Assembly: GCF_001752365.1 (NCBI RefSeq)
Contig: NZ_MEIY01000001.1
Span: forward strand, 160,347 to 224,346
Source of the DNA: Marinobacter sp. X15-166B
Lineage (GTDB): Bacteria; Pseudomonadota; Gammaproteobacteria; Pseudomonadales; Oleiphilaceae
Length of the DNA: 64,000 nucleotides
Direction: 5' to 3'
In this document: piece by piece, positions 1 through 7,552 of the stretch
Layout: each line of letters opens with the position of its first letter
Position numbering within the stretch: the first letter of the stretch is position 1
Program-made: the position numbers and the translations under genes
Notes under the pieces: generated by a model
What the model saw: only the letters and a program-made list of their open reading frames with translations
Told to the model about the DNA's origin: nothing
Database searches by the model: none

Positions 1-70
1 GCTACTGCACCACATCAGGCATTAGGTGTTTATTCCCTCTCCCCTCGCGGGAGAGGGCTAGGGAGAGGGG
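1..70. repeat. REP/BIME-like G/C-rich palindromic repeat (family A, copy 1)
   Basis: Positions 1-34 carry the family linker in reverse (GCTACTGC...CAGGCATTAGGTGTTTA) and 35-70 a palindromic block of CCCTCTCCCC/GGGAGAGGG type. The same linker plus palindrome recurs at several other intergenic sites in the window. This copy lies just past the stop codon of the ParE toxin. It may run on beyond the left window edge. Confidence 0.75.
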
Positions 71-84
71 GTAAGACTGTGCAG

Positions 85-378
85 TCAAAGTTCGAAGAAA
101 TGCACCCCTGGCTCCATCTGCTGATGAAGTATGCGGATTACAAAAATATCGCGTTCACGTTGGCGATAAAAAATGGCGTGTTTCCGATGATCAAGCCGCC
201 TGACAGTGGCGGCGATTTCAGGGCACTCGTAACCCATCAATGGTGACTCTGACAACAACTTCAACGTTCTATCCAAATCGTCAGTATAAGCATTCGCCTG
301 ATGATCCCCGAAGTTGAGCAGAGTGTATTCGTAGATGCCTGCAAAGTCTTCAGCCGCCAGGTTCGAGAGCTTATACAT
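85..378 (-). CDS. parE: ParE/RelE-family toxin of a type II toxin-antitoxin pair
   Basis: 97-residue protein of ParE/RelE fold size. It has the family layout: an N-terminal helix-rich part with LSNLAAEDFAGIYEYT, a central RRLDHRKHAIFYR strand region and a C-terminal FVIRILHQQMEP. ParE toxins poison DNA gyrase and others of the fold cleave mRNA on the ribosome; the target of this one cannot be read from sequence. It starts inside the end of the antitoxin gene (8-base overlap), the usual antitoxin-first arrangement, so the two should be translationally coupled. A repeat lies directly downstream. Family assignment is firm, target unknown. Confidence 0.9.
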   Translation of the reverse strand: MYKLSNLAAEDFAGIYEYTLLNFGDHQANAYTDDLDRTLKLLSESPLMGYECPEIAATVRRLDHRKHAIFYRQRERDIFVIRILHQQMEPGVHFFEL

Positions 379-613
379 CGTGCTGCTGTTTCACCCGAGC
401 GGCAATGTCATGCAGAGAAAGGTTACTTTCGCCACTTTGCTCGCCAGCTTCGACCGCTTGCTTTAACGCTGCCAACTGATTTTCCTGGCGCTCAAGCAAC
501 CGCAAGGCTGAACGAACCACCTCACTGGTTGAGCCGTACCTCCCAGACTCAATCAGCTTTCCCACAAATTCATCTAGCGGAGCCCCGATAGTCACACTTG
601 TCGTTCTGGCCAT
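371..613 (-). CDS. parD: ParD-family antitoxin (ribbon-helix-helix)
   Basis: 80-residue protein. The N-terminal half (TTSVTIGAPLDEFVGKLI, then STSEVVRSALRLLE) is the ribbon-helix-helix DNA-binding fold of ParD/CopG antitoxins. The C-terminal half is charged and probably wraps the toxin. It is the first gene of the pair and starts with ATG behind AGAGGTG. A perfect inverted repeat just upstream (631-649) is a good candidate operator for autorepression by the ParD-ParE complex, as is known for this family. Confidence 0.9.
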   Translation of the reverse strand: MARTTSVTIGAPLDEFVGKLIESGRYGSTSEVVRSALRLLERQENQLAALKQAVEAGEQSGESNLSLHDIAARVKQQHDV

Positions 614-630
614 GGAAGCACCTCTTCTTC

Positions 631-649
631 TGTGTTAATAGTTAACACA
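631..649. promoter_or_regulatory. Inverted repeat, candidate ParD operator
   Basis: TGTGTTAA, a 3-base spacer TAG, then TTAACACA: a perfect 8+8 inverted repeat 18 bases upstream of the parD start. Its place and symmetry fit a ribbon-helix-helix dimer site overlapping the promoter. Binding is inferred. Confidence 0.55.
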
Positions 650-718
650 AGTGTAGCGGTGCAAAATCCGATCAACAAGCCGGAATTTTCTCGTTTCGCA
701 GATCACTGTGGGTGTGCT

Positions 719-841
719 CCCCCTCTCCCCGGCCCTCTCCCACCAGGGGAGAGGGAGCAAACATCCGATGCCCGGGCATCTGCAGCAGCCCCTCGCCCTT
801 GGCGGAAGAGGGTATGGGCGGTCCGGCGTATCGGAGAGGGG
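719..841. repeat. REP/BIME-like repeat (family A, copy 2)
   Basis: Two opposed G/C-rich palindromic blocks (CCCCTCTCCCC... and ...CCTCGCCCTTGGCGG) joined by a linker GCAAACATCCGATGCCCGGG that is a diverged form of the family linker. It is followed by a third module, GCGTATCGGAGAGGGGG, whose complement is also found beside copy 6 near 37,950. The whole fills the space between parD and the next gene. Confidence 0.75.
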
Positions 842-842
842 G

Positions 843-1193
843 CTACTCAGACTTGGCTGCTGGGGTAGATTTCAATGCATCATATATCACCGCCAGCACA
901 GCATCCGTCTGCATCAGTACTTCATGATTCCAGAATCTCAGCACCCGAAACCCTTGCGCGTGCAGCCAGGCGTCTCGTTTTTTGTCACTCAGCGAATCAT
1001 TGTGCTGGCCACCATCGGCTTCAACGATCACCCGTGAACCGAAATGAACGAAATCAACGATGTAAGGGCCTAACGGCTGCTGCCGGCGGAAGCGTTTGCC
1101 GTTGAGGCGGTAGGCTCGCAGGTGGTACCAGAGGAGTTGTTCGGCATCCGTCATGTTTTGGCGGAGGTGTTTAGCGAAGTTGGTTTTGTCCAT
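843..1193 (-). CDS. DUF559 (endonuclease-fold) domain protein
   Basis: 116-residue protein beginning MDKTNFAKHLRQNMTDAEQ; the ATG at 1193 is preferred over an upstream in-frame start because it begins at the family's usual N-terminus. The DUF559 signature is complete: LRQNMTDAEQLLW, FRRQQPLGPYIVDFV, VEADGGQHND and LRFWNHEVL. The fold is related to very-short-patch-repair-type endonucleases, with D and E residues of IVDFV and VEADG in the place of the nuclease core. Cellular role is not established for the family. It stands alone between two repeat clusters, a common setting for these genes. Confidence 0.85.
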   Translation of the reverse strand: MDKTNFAKHLRQNMTDAEQLLWYHLRAYRLNGKRFRRQQPLGPYIVDFVHFGSRVIVEADGGQHNDSLSDKKRDAWLHAQGFRVLRFWNHEVLMQTDAVLAVIYDALKSTPAAKSE

Positions 1194-1226
1194 GCGGCCA
1201 TCCCTGGCTGTGTTGGTGTGTGACTG

Positions 1227-1407
1227 CCCCCCTCTCCCCAACCCCTCTCCCGCCAGGGGCGAGGGGCTACTGCGCTGGCTCGGGCACTGGGTGTTTACCC
1301 TCCCCGCTCCCGATGGGACGAGGGCCTACTGCACTGCTAAAGGCACTGGGTGTTTGTGTTTGCTCCCCTCGCCCCTGGCGGGAGAGGGGCTGGGGGAGAG
1401 GGGGTAT
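1227..1407. repeat. REP/BIME-like repeat array (family A, copy 3, duplicated)
   Basis: Three G/C-rich palindromic blocks separated by two copies of the linker: CTACTGCGCTGGCTCGGGCA-CTGGGTGTTTA at 1268-1298 and CTACTGCACTGCTAAAGGCA-CTGGGTGTTTG at 1327-1357. The linker is thus tandemly duplicated here. It lies upstream of the DUF559 gene and downstream of sbcB and contains no convincing gene. Confidence 0.75.
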
Positions 1408-1492
1408 GACGTGGCGGCCCGCAGGGCCAACACCATTCGTCAACTGCCAGGGGAGTGGGGCATGACGCAGCGTACGCACGCCAACATCCCTA

Positions 1493-2935
1493 TCAAATAT
1501 AAGGAACCAACGACTCCCCATACAAGTGCAGCTCTTCCAGAATCTGCAGTTTCTGCGGGGTCAGCGCGGGGTCGCTGGCGAGGCGCTGCAGCTCCTGGCC
1601 GAAGGCCTCTAACGACCGCCAGCCTTTTTTCGGGGTCATCAGGCGTTGGCTGCGGAAAGTTTCCCAGCGCTCGGCTTCTTCGCTGCTGAGGGTGTGGGGG
1701 TAGTTGCGGGCGCGGTAGCGGAACAGCAGTTCGGGGAGGCGTTCGTCGTTGAAGCGCACGTCCTGTTCACCCAGGGTGTCGACCGGTTGCTGCAACACCC
1801 AGTTCAAAGTGTCCCGATCGGTTTTGCTGATAAAGCCGCCGGCGTAGAGCTGCTCGTCCGGGTCGGTCAGGTCGCTGTCCCGGGGCTGGTCGAAGGCGGC
1901 GGCGATGCGGGCGGCCAGGTCGGGGGCGCTTTTCAGCCGGGCCAGGTTGTGGCGCAGGGTGTCGCCGTGCAGCTCCAGTTCCGCCAGGCGCTCGGGGGTG
2001 AGCGTGGTGAGCATGGTGGCCGGGGCCAGCACCGGGCACTTGTTGAGCTGCACGCCTTTTAACGGAAAGCGGCTGACGCCCTCCTCCAGGTCGGCCTGGC
2101 GGGTGAACACCCGGGCGTGAATTTGTTCGGGCGTGGCCGTAAGCAGCTCGCCGGGGTCTTCCCGCAGGTCGTAGACGATCACCAGGTTTTTATTGGTGGG
2201 GTGCTCGGCCACCGGGGCCACCAGCGCACTGCAACCGCGGGTGGCCGGGTATTTGGCGGAGACGTGGAACACCGGCTTCATGTTCACGGTATCGAGCATC
2301 TGACGGGCCGAATGCTTGTCTTTCTGCTGCAGCACAAAATCAAACAGCTTGGGCTGTTTGTCTTTGATCAGCTTGGCCAGCGCAATGGTGGCTTTCACAT
2401 CGGAGAGCGCATCGTGGGCGCTTTCGTGGGCGATGCCGTTGGCGGCGGTCAGCTCTTCCAGTTTGAAGCTGGGGCTGCCGTCGGCTTTTTTCGGCCACAC
2501 GATGCCCTCCGGGCGCAGCGCGTAGGTGAGACGCACCATGTCGATGATATCCCAGCGGGAGTTGCCGTTCTGCCACTCCCGCCCGTAAGGGTCCCGCAGG
2601 TTGCGGTACAGGGTGTGCCGGGTGACTTCATCATCAAAGCGCAGGTTGTTGTAACCGACCACACAGGTGCCGGGCTGGCTGAAGGCGTCGTTGATCTGGG
2701 CGATGAACTCGGCTTCCGGAAAGCCGTCGGCCAGGGCTTTTTGCGGGGTGATGCCGGTGATCAGACAGGCTTCGGGGGATGGCAGGTAGTCGTCACTGGG
2801 CTGGCAGTAGATCACCAGAGGGTCGTCGATGATGTTCAGATCCAGATCGGTGCGTACCCCCGCAAACTGGGACGGCCGATCGTGCACCGGATCGACCCCG
2901 AAGGTCTCGTAATCATGCCAGTAAAATGAGCGCAT
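1493..2935 (-). CDS. sbcB: Exodeoxyribonuclease I (SbcB)
   Basis: 480-residue protein, close to the 475 residues of E. coli ExoI. This enzyme degrades single-stranded DNA 3' to 5' in recombination and mismatch repair. The ATG at 2935 is chosen because the protein then begins MRSFYWHDYETFG, with the first catalytic acidic pair (D8, E10) of the DEDDh exonuclease core at the expected place; an upstream in-frame start would add 52 unrelated residues. Further core motifs are visible: VVGYNNLRFDDEVTRHTLYR and AHESAHDALSDVKATIALA. The C-terminal half is the SH3-like and helical ExoI extension. It is followed by the repeat array at 1.2-1.4 kb and follows the diguanylate cyclase gene at a 73-base gap. 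Confidence 0.95.
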   Translation of the reverse strand: MRSFYWHDYETFGVDPVHDRPSQFAGVRTDLDLNIIDDPLVIYCQPSDDYLPSPEACLITGITPQKALADGFPEAEFIAQINDAFSQPGTCVVGYNNLRFDDEVTRHTLYRNLRDPYGREWQNGNSRWDIIDMVRLTYALRPEGIVWPKKADGSPSFKLEELTAANGIAHESAHDALSDVKATIALAKLIKDKQPKLFDFVLQQKDKHSARQMLDTVNMKPVFHVSAKYPATRGCSALVAPVAEHPTNKNLVIVYDLREDPGELLTATPEQIHARVFTRQADLEEGVSRFPLKGVQLNKCPVLAPATMLTTLTPERLAELELHGDTLRHNLARLKSAPDLAARIAAAFDQPRDSDLTDPDEQLYAGGFISKTDRDTLNWVLQQPVDTLGEQDVRFNDERLPELLFRYRARNYPHTLSSEEAERWETFRSQRLMTPKKGWRSLEAFGQELQRLASDPALTPQKLQILEELHLYGESLVPYI

Positions 2936-3008
2936 CAAGGCAAACAGCTCCCGCAATAGAAATTGGTATCTGCCCGCCAGTCTAGCAGAATTCCGCCCTG
3001 CACTGGGC

Positions 3009-4040
3009 TCAGGCCTGCACCGTGACCACCGCGTTGCGCCCCTGCGCCTTGCCCCGGTACATGGCCGCGTCGGAACGGCGGACCCCGGCACTCAGGCTTT
3101 CACCGGGCTGCAACTGGCTGACCCCGACACTGACCGTCAATTGTATGGGCTGGCCGGTGAGCGCCTGCCAGTCGGTGGCCATAATGGCACGGCGCAGCCG
3201 CTCCCCGCTGACAGCGGCACTGTCGCTGCCGGTGTCCGGCAAGGCCACCAGGAACTCTTCCCCGCCCCAGCGGGCGATCAGATCCTGTTTGCGCAACTGT
3301 TGGCGCAACACCCCGGCCACCCCGCGCAACACCTGGTCGCCGACCTCGTGGCCGTAGGTGTCGTTGATCGCCTTGAAACGGTCCACATCCAGCAACAGGA
3401 AACTCAGCGGGCACCGGCGGCGCTCGGCCAGGGACACAGCTTTTTCCACCTGCTCGGTCATGTGGCGGCGGTTCAGCAAGCCGGTGAGCGGATCGGTGGC
3501 CGCGAATCGGCGCAGCCGCTCCTGGGTCCGGGCCACCAGCCCCAGGTAGAAAAACGACAAATAGGCGAACAACCCGAACACCACGGTGAGGTTGAACAGG
3601 AACACCGATTTGAGGGCCGTCGGGGAAATGGGCTGCAGGGGCTCGATGAACCACATCAACACCAGCAGGGCCACGTAACAGCCCCACAACAGCGACAACC
3701 CGGCCACGGCCTTGACACGGGAGGTGGTGACACAGAGCGCGGGGATAAAAATCAGCAGATAATAGTGAAAACCGCTGTCCCAACCCAGGGCCACAATGCC
3801 GACTGCGGCGTGGACCGTGACCTCGATCCAGAACAGCGCCGCCGCCAGTTTGTTCCTGCGGTATTTGAAGGCGTAGTAGGCGCCGATGTACATGGCCACG
3901 CTGACGACGTTAATCCAGGCCAGCAACGGCGAATCCAGCAGGTAAAAAATGATGAACAAGCCGACGTCGATCGCCGCGGCCAACACACAGCCACGCATGG
4001 CGACTTGCCAGAATTGCGGACGGCGTTGGTTGGACTGCAT
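3009..4040 (-). CDS. Membrane-anchored diguanylate cyclase (GGDEF)
   Basis: 343-residue protein. The first 170 residues hold about six hydrophobic membrane segments, a sensor part with no named domain that I recognise. Then comes a GGDEF domain starting TDPLTGLLNRRHM, with the active-site loop RWGGEEF near residue 259. RKQD lies exactly five residues before GGEEF, matching the RxxD inhibitory site that binds product c-di-GMP. It should therefore make c-di-GMP from two GTP and be feedback-inhibited. The ATG at 4040 is used; an upstream in-frame extension runs into the terminator hairpin. It is separated from mvaT by that terminator, so it probably has its own promoter in or beside it. Confidence 0.92.
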   Translation of the reverse strand: MQSNQRRPQFWQVAMRGCVLAAAIDVGLFIIFYLLDSPLLAWINVVSVAMYIGAYYAFKYRRNKLAAALFWIEVTVHAAVGIVALGWDSGFHYYLLIFIPALCVTTSRVKAVAGLSLLWGCYVALLVLMWFIEPLQPISPTALKSVFLFNLTVVFGLFAYLSFFYLGLVARTQERLRRFAATDPLTGLLNRRHMTEQVEKAVSLAERRRCPLSFLLLDVDRFKAINDTYGHEVGDQVLRGVAGVLRQQLRKQDLIARWGGEEFLVALPDTGSDSAAVSGERLRRAIMATDWQALTGQPIQLTVSVGVSQLQPGESLSAGVRRSDAAMYRGKAQGRNAVVTVQA

Positions 4041-4067
4041 ATGAGCATCCCTGTTCGTGGGTCCAAT

Positions 4068-4104
4068 AAAAAAGCCGGTCCGACCCAAGGGTCACCGGCT
4101 TTTT
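4068..4104. terminator. Rho-independent terminator between mvaT and the diguanylate cyclase gene
   Basis: AAAAAAGCCGGT ... ACCGGCTTTTT: stem GCCGGTGACCC/GGGTCGGACCGGC-type with A and T runs on both sides. It lies 30 bases after the mvaT stop on the minus strand. The T-run follows the hairpin in that direction, so it should end mvaT transcription. Confidence 0.8.
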
Positions 4105-4133
4105 GTACAATCTGCTTGGTTAACGGGTACCAC

Positions 4134-4502
4134 TCAGCTTTGCAGCCAGCTCTGTACCGCGTCTTTCCCGTGCTCTGCCCGCCACTCGTTCAAGACCTTG
4201 TGGTTACCACCGCGGGTTTCGACCACTTCGCCGGTGTGCGGGTTCTTGTATACGCGCAACGGGCGACGGGGACGAGTAGAGGCGGCCGCTTCGGTGCTGG
4301 CGTTCGCAATGGACGGATCAATCGCTTTCAATACCTGCAGCACGTCTTTGGCGGACTTGTTATATTCCTTCATCATTGCGCGTACTTCGTCTTCAAACTT
4401 GAGCTGCTGTTGCAGAGTCTGATCCTGCTCAAGTGCACGCAATTCTTCGGAGAGCTTTTCCATAAGCTGCTTCTTCTGGTAGTAATCGTTAATCTTCGCC
4501 AT
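4134..4502 (-). CDS. mvaT: MvaT/MvaU-family H-NS-like nucleoid protein
   Basis: 122 residues. The N-terminal coiled coil (EKLSEELRALEQDQTLQQQ) mediates oligomerisation. The C-terminal DNA-binding part has the MvaT signature YKNPHTGEVVETRGGNHKVL followed by a W-containing end. MvaT proteins are the pseudomonad functional counterparts of H-NS: they coat and silence AT-rich, often foreign, DNA. It sits immediately downstream of the polysaccharide locus (117 bases past the dehydrogenase stop) with its own terminator. The AT-rich wzy/glycosyltransferase block of that locus is the kind of DNA such a protein would bind; that link is inference. Confidence 0.93.
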   Translation of the reverse strand: MAKINDYYQKKQLMEKLSEELRALEQDQTLQQQLKFEDEVRAMMKEYNKSAKDVLQVLKAIDPSIANASTEAAASTRPRRPLRVYKNPHTGEVVETRGGNHKVLNEWRAEHGKDAVQSWLQS

Positions 4503-4618
4503 GGAGATAAACCCTTGTGGTTAAATTTAACTCAATTGTACCCCGAATTCGCGCAAATAATATAACACCCGAAACACCTTGGCAAAGATATATCCCACAT
4601 ATATGCGTTTTAATGCCA

Positions 4619-5881
4619 TTATAATCGTAAATCGGCCGTCCCTAATGGCAAAATACCCTTCAGATCAAACAGCACCCCATTGTCTTTAAGCATTTCCCGA
4701 AATGATTCCGGTTGCATTGCCTTATACTGCCGATGGGCCACCGCAATCACCACCGCGTCATATTGGCCGGGTTCCGGTTCCGCCAGTAATTCAATGCCAT
4801 ATTCATAACGCGCCTGCGCCGGATCCGCCCAACAATCGCTGATGTCGACTTCACACCCGAACTCTTCGAGTTCCGCCACCACATCCACAATGCGGGTGTT
4901 GCGTAAATCCGGGCAATTCTCCTTAAACGCCAACCCCATGATCAGTACCCGCGCCCCGGCAATGGCCTGCCCGGTCTTGATCATCGCCTTCACCAGCGCC
5001 GCTGCGGCGTACGGGCCCATGTTGTCGTTGACCCGCCGGCCAGCGAGGATGACCTCCGGGTGATAGCCCACCGCCTGAGCTTTATGGGTCAGGTAATAGG
5101 GATCCACACCGATACAGTGGCCGCCCACCAGACCGGGCCGGAAGGGCAGAAAGTTCCATTTGGTGGCCGCCGCCGCCAGCACTTCGTGGGTATCGATACC
5201 CAGGCGGGCAAAAATCATCGACAACTCATTCATTAAGGCAATGTTTAAATCCCGCTGGGTGTTCTCGATGACTTTGGCCGCCTCCGCCACTTTAATGGAA
5301 CTGGTTTTATGGGTACCGGCGGTAATAATACCCGCATACAAGGCGTCGATTTCGTCGGCAATGGCCGATGTGGACCCGGAGGTGACTTTTTTGATGTTGG
5401 TGATGCGGTGGTCTTTATCGCCCGGGTTAATGCGCTCCGGGCTGTAACCGGCATAAAAGTCCTGATTAAAAACCAGCCCGGACCCCCGTTCCAACACCGG
5501 CACGCATACTTCTTCGGTGGCGCCGGGGAATACCGTGGATTCATAAATGACCAGATCTCCCGGTGCTAATACCCGGGCAATGGTTTCACTGGCCTTGATC
5601 AGGGAAGTTAAATCGGGGGATTTGAATTCATCAATGGGGGTGGGCACGGTGACAATGTATATCTGGCAGTCCCGAATGCCTTCCAGGGAATCGGTGAACG
5701 ACAAATGTTGCGCCCGTTGTAATTCCCCGGCCGACACCTCGAGAGTGACATCGATGCCGTCGTGCAATTCATTAATGCGTTTGCTGCTGATATCAAACCC
5801 GACCACCGCCCGCTGCTCGCCGAAGGCGGCGGCCAACGGCAAGCCGACATAACCCAGACCAATTACCGCGACTTTTTTCAT
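4619..5881 (-). CDS. tviB: UDP-N-acetylhexosamine 6-dehydrogenase, TviB/WbpO type
   Basis: 420 residues, starting with ATG at 5881 as MKKVAVIGLGYVGLPLAA, the N-terminal NAD-binding Rossmann motif. The catalytic cysteine lies in GLVGGHCIGVDPYYLTH (near residue 265) and the C-terminal UDP-binding domain follows. TviB/WbpO enzymes oxidise UDP-GlcNAc or UDP-GalNAc at C6 to the N-acetylhexosaminuronic acid used in Vi antigen and O-antigens. Its start codon overlaps the stop of the beta-CASP hydrolase gene upstream (ATGA), so translation is coupled. An upstream in-frame extension of the frame is just that overlap. Substrate choice between Glc and Gal forms is not decided. Confidence 0.92.
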   Translation of the reverse strand: MKKVAVIGLGYVGLPLAAAFGEQRAVVGFDISSKRINELHDGIDVTLEVSAGELQRAQHLSFTDSLEGIRDCQIYIVTVPTPIDEFKSPDLTSLIKASETIARVLAPGDLVIYESTVFPGATEEVCVPVLERGSGLVFNQDFYAGYSPERINPGDKDHRITNIKKVTSGSTSAIADEIDALYAGIITAGTHKTSSIKVAEAAKVIENTQRDLNIALMNELSMIFARLGIDTHEVLAAAATKWNFLPFRPGLVGGHCIGVDPYYLTHKAQAVGYHPEVILAGRRVNDNMGPYAAAALVKAMIKTGQAIAGARVLIMGLAFKENCPDLRNTRIVDVVAELEEFGCEVDISDCWADPAQARYEYGIELLAEPEPGQYDAVVIAVAHRQYKAMQPESFREMLKDNGVLFDLKGILPLGTADLRL

Positions 5882-7299
5882 TGCCAATGTCCTTTTGGGA
5901 TGACCACCTGCGTTGCCGGCAGGGTCGATTGCAACCGCCGTGCAAAGGCGGCCTTGGCGGTATCGTCGCCGTGGACGACGCGGATCTCCTGCGGCGGGGT
6001 GGCCATGCCCTGCACAAACGCCAGCAAATCCGATTGCCCGGCGTGGGCCGAATAACCCCCCACCTGATGGACCCGGGCACGGATGGGGTGGCGTTCGCCC
6101 TCCAGCTCCACCCAACCGCCACCCGGGCCATAAGTCAGTATAGCCCGCCCCGGCGTGCCCGCTGCCTGATAGCCCACAAACAACACGTCATTGCGTGGCT
6201 CGCCCAGCAGTGCTTTCAGGTAATTCACCACCCGGCCCCCGGCGCACATGCCAGAGCCCGCCAGCACCACACAGGGACGGTGGGAACGGGCCAGGTGTTC
6301 GACCGCCTTTAAATGGTCGTCGTGGTCATCAATCACCGTCAGCTGCTCAAACGACAGCGGGTGACGGCCGGCACTCAGGCGCGCCTGCGCCTCGTCGTCC
6401 CAGAAGGGTTTCAGTTGCCGGTAGATGCGGGTGAAATTGGCCGCCAGGGGCGAGTCCACCACGATGTCCAGATCCCGCCAGGTCAGCCCGCGGCTGACCG
6501 CCTGGTCGCCAAACTCGTGAATCAGGCTTTCGATTTCATAGAGCAGATCCTGCGTACGACCGATGCTGAACGCCGGGATCAGCACCGTACCGCCGTCGGC
6601 GAGGGCGTTTTCCAGAATGGCCTTGAGCCGGTAGCGCCGCGCCGCCCGTCCTTCGTGGTCCCGGTCCCCGTAGGTGCTCTCAATCACCAGCCGGTCGGCC
6701 CGTTCCGGCGATACCGGCGGCGGCAATAGCGGCGCATGGGGTGCCCCCAGATCGCCGCTGAACAACACCCGCTGCTCGTCATCACCAACGCGGGCGTCGC
6801 ACTCCACATAAGCCGAACCGAGAATATGGCCGGCCCGCTGCAGGCGCACCGACAGCGAGGCGTGGCTGCCGCCGGTGGTGCGTGCAGTAACGACAGGGTG
6901 CCATTGGTTATAAGGCAGGGGAACCAGACGGGAACGAATCAGCCCCAAGACCCGCTCGATCAAGGGGCGATCTCGGGTGAAGCCGATTTTGAGAGCGTCT
7001 TCCAGAATCTCCGGAAGCAGAATCGCGGAAGGTTGCGAGCAGAGTATCGGGCCAGCAAAGCCCGCCGCCAGCAAGTAAGGAATGCGGCCCACGTGGTCGA
7101 TGTGCACGTGGGTGACTACCAGCGCCCGGATATGCGCAATGGGAAAGTCGACCGCCAGCTCTGCCGCCGACGCCCTCCCGGCCGCCTCCTGGCCTTGAAA
7201 CAGGCCGCAGTCCACCAGGATGCCAGCGTCGCCGACGGTCAGTTCATGGCAGGAACCGGTGACGCCCTTCACGGCGCCGTGGTGCTTGATAGTGATCAT
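5878..7299 (-). CDS. Metallo-beta-lactamase/beta-CASP ribonuclease-like hydrolase
   Basis: 473 residues from the ATG at 7299 (MITIKHHGAVKGVTGSCHEL). The metal-binding motif is THVHIDHVGRIPYL near residue 67; VDCGLFQG, LFSGDLGAP and the beta-CASP landmarks DSPLAANFTRIY, GSGMCAGGRVVNYL and a late HQVGGYSAHAGQ are all present. These belong to the COG1236-type exonuclease/RNA-processing group. A nucleic-acid substrate is therefore likely but unproven. Its stop overlaps the start of the sugar-nucleotide dehydrogenase by four bases, an odd partner for a polysaccharide gene. Repeats of family A lie just upstream. Confidence 0.88.
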   Translation of the reverse strand: MITIKHHGAVKGVTGSCHELTVGDAGILVDCGLFQGQEAAGRASAAELAVDFPIAHIRALVVTHVHIDHVGRIPYLLAAGFAGPILCSQPSAILLPEILEDALKIGFTRDRPLIERVLGLIRSRLVPLPYNQWHPVVTARTTGGSHASLSVRLQRAGHILGSAYVECDARVGDDEQRVLFSGDLGAPHAPLLPPPVSPERADRLVIESTYGDRDHEGRAARRYRLKAILENALADGGTVLIPAFSIGRTQDLLYEIESLIHEFGDQAVSRGLTWRDLDIVVDSPLAANFTRIYRQLKPFWDDEAQARLSAGRHPLSFEQLTVIDDHDDHLKAVEHLARSHRPCVVLAGSGMCAGGRVVNYLKALLGEPRNDVLFVGYQAAGTPGRAILTYGPGGGWVELEGERHPIRARVHQVGGYSAHAGQSDLLAFVQGMATPPQEIRVVHGDDTAKAAFARRLQSTLPATQVVIPKGHWQ

Positions 7300-7375
7300 G
7301 GTGCGTCCTTGTTGATCATTTTGTGCGTCCTTGCACAGGGTAGATCGGGGGCGGAGGGAAGTCAGTTCTTGGGAT

Positions 7376-7476
7376 CCCCCCTCTTCCCCGACCCCTCTCC
7401 CACGGGGGGAGAGGGGAGTAAACATTCAACGCTGAGGCAATCCAGTCAGCCGCTCGCCCCCGGCGGGAGAGGGGGT
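7376..7476. repeat. REP/BIME-like repeat (family A, copy 4)
   Basis: Complete two-block unit: CCCCTCTTCCCCGACCCCTC..., linker AGTAAACATTCAACGCTGAG, then a reversed block ending CCCCCGGCGGGAGAGGGGG. It separates galU from the beta-CASP hydrolase gene. Confidence 0.8.
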
Positions 7477-7552
7477 TAGAATGTGCAAGCCCGTGAGGCG
7501 CGAGGAGGGCCGCACCATTGGGGACCGGCTTCAGCCTGTTCCTAGCCCAGTG

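Noticed and set aside
632..1105. Several short plus-strand frames
   Set aside because: Translations of the family A repeat and of antisense DUF559 sequence.
719..1407. Repeats with spacers as a possible CRISPR array
   Set aside because: Units are palindromic, irregular in spacing and scattered over the window; no uniform repeat-spacer pattern and no cas genes.
1153..1689. Plus-strand open frame of 178 codons
   Set aside because: Runs through the repeat array and into antisense sbcB; proline/arginine-rich translation of repeats.
2117..2929. Plus-strand open frame of 270 codons
   Set aside because: It is the antisense shadow of sbcB; GC-rich codon use leaves the opposite strand open. No family features.
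3141..4565. Plus-strand open frame of 474 codons
   Set aside because: Antisense to the diguanylate cyclase and mvaT genes, running across a terminator; protein is His/Gln/Gly-rich with no domain.
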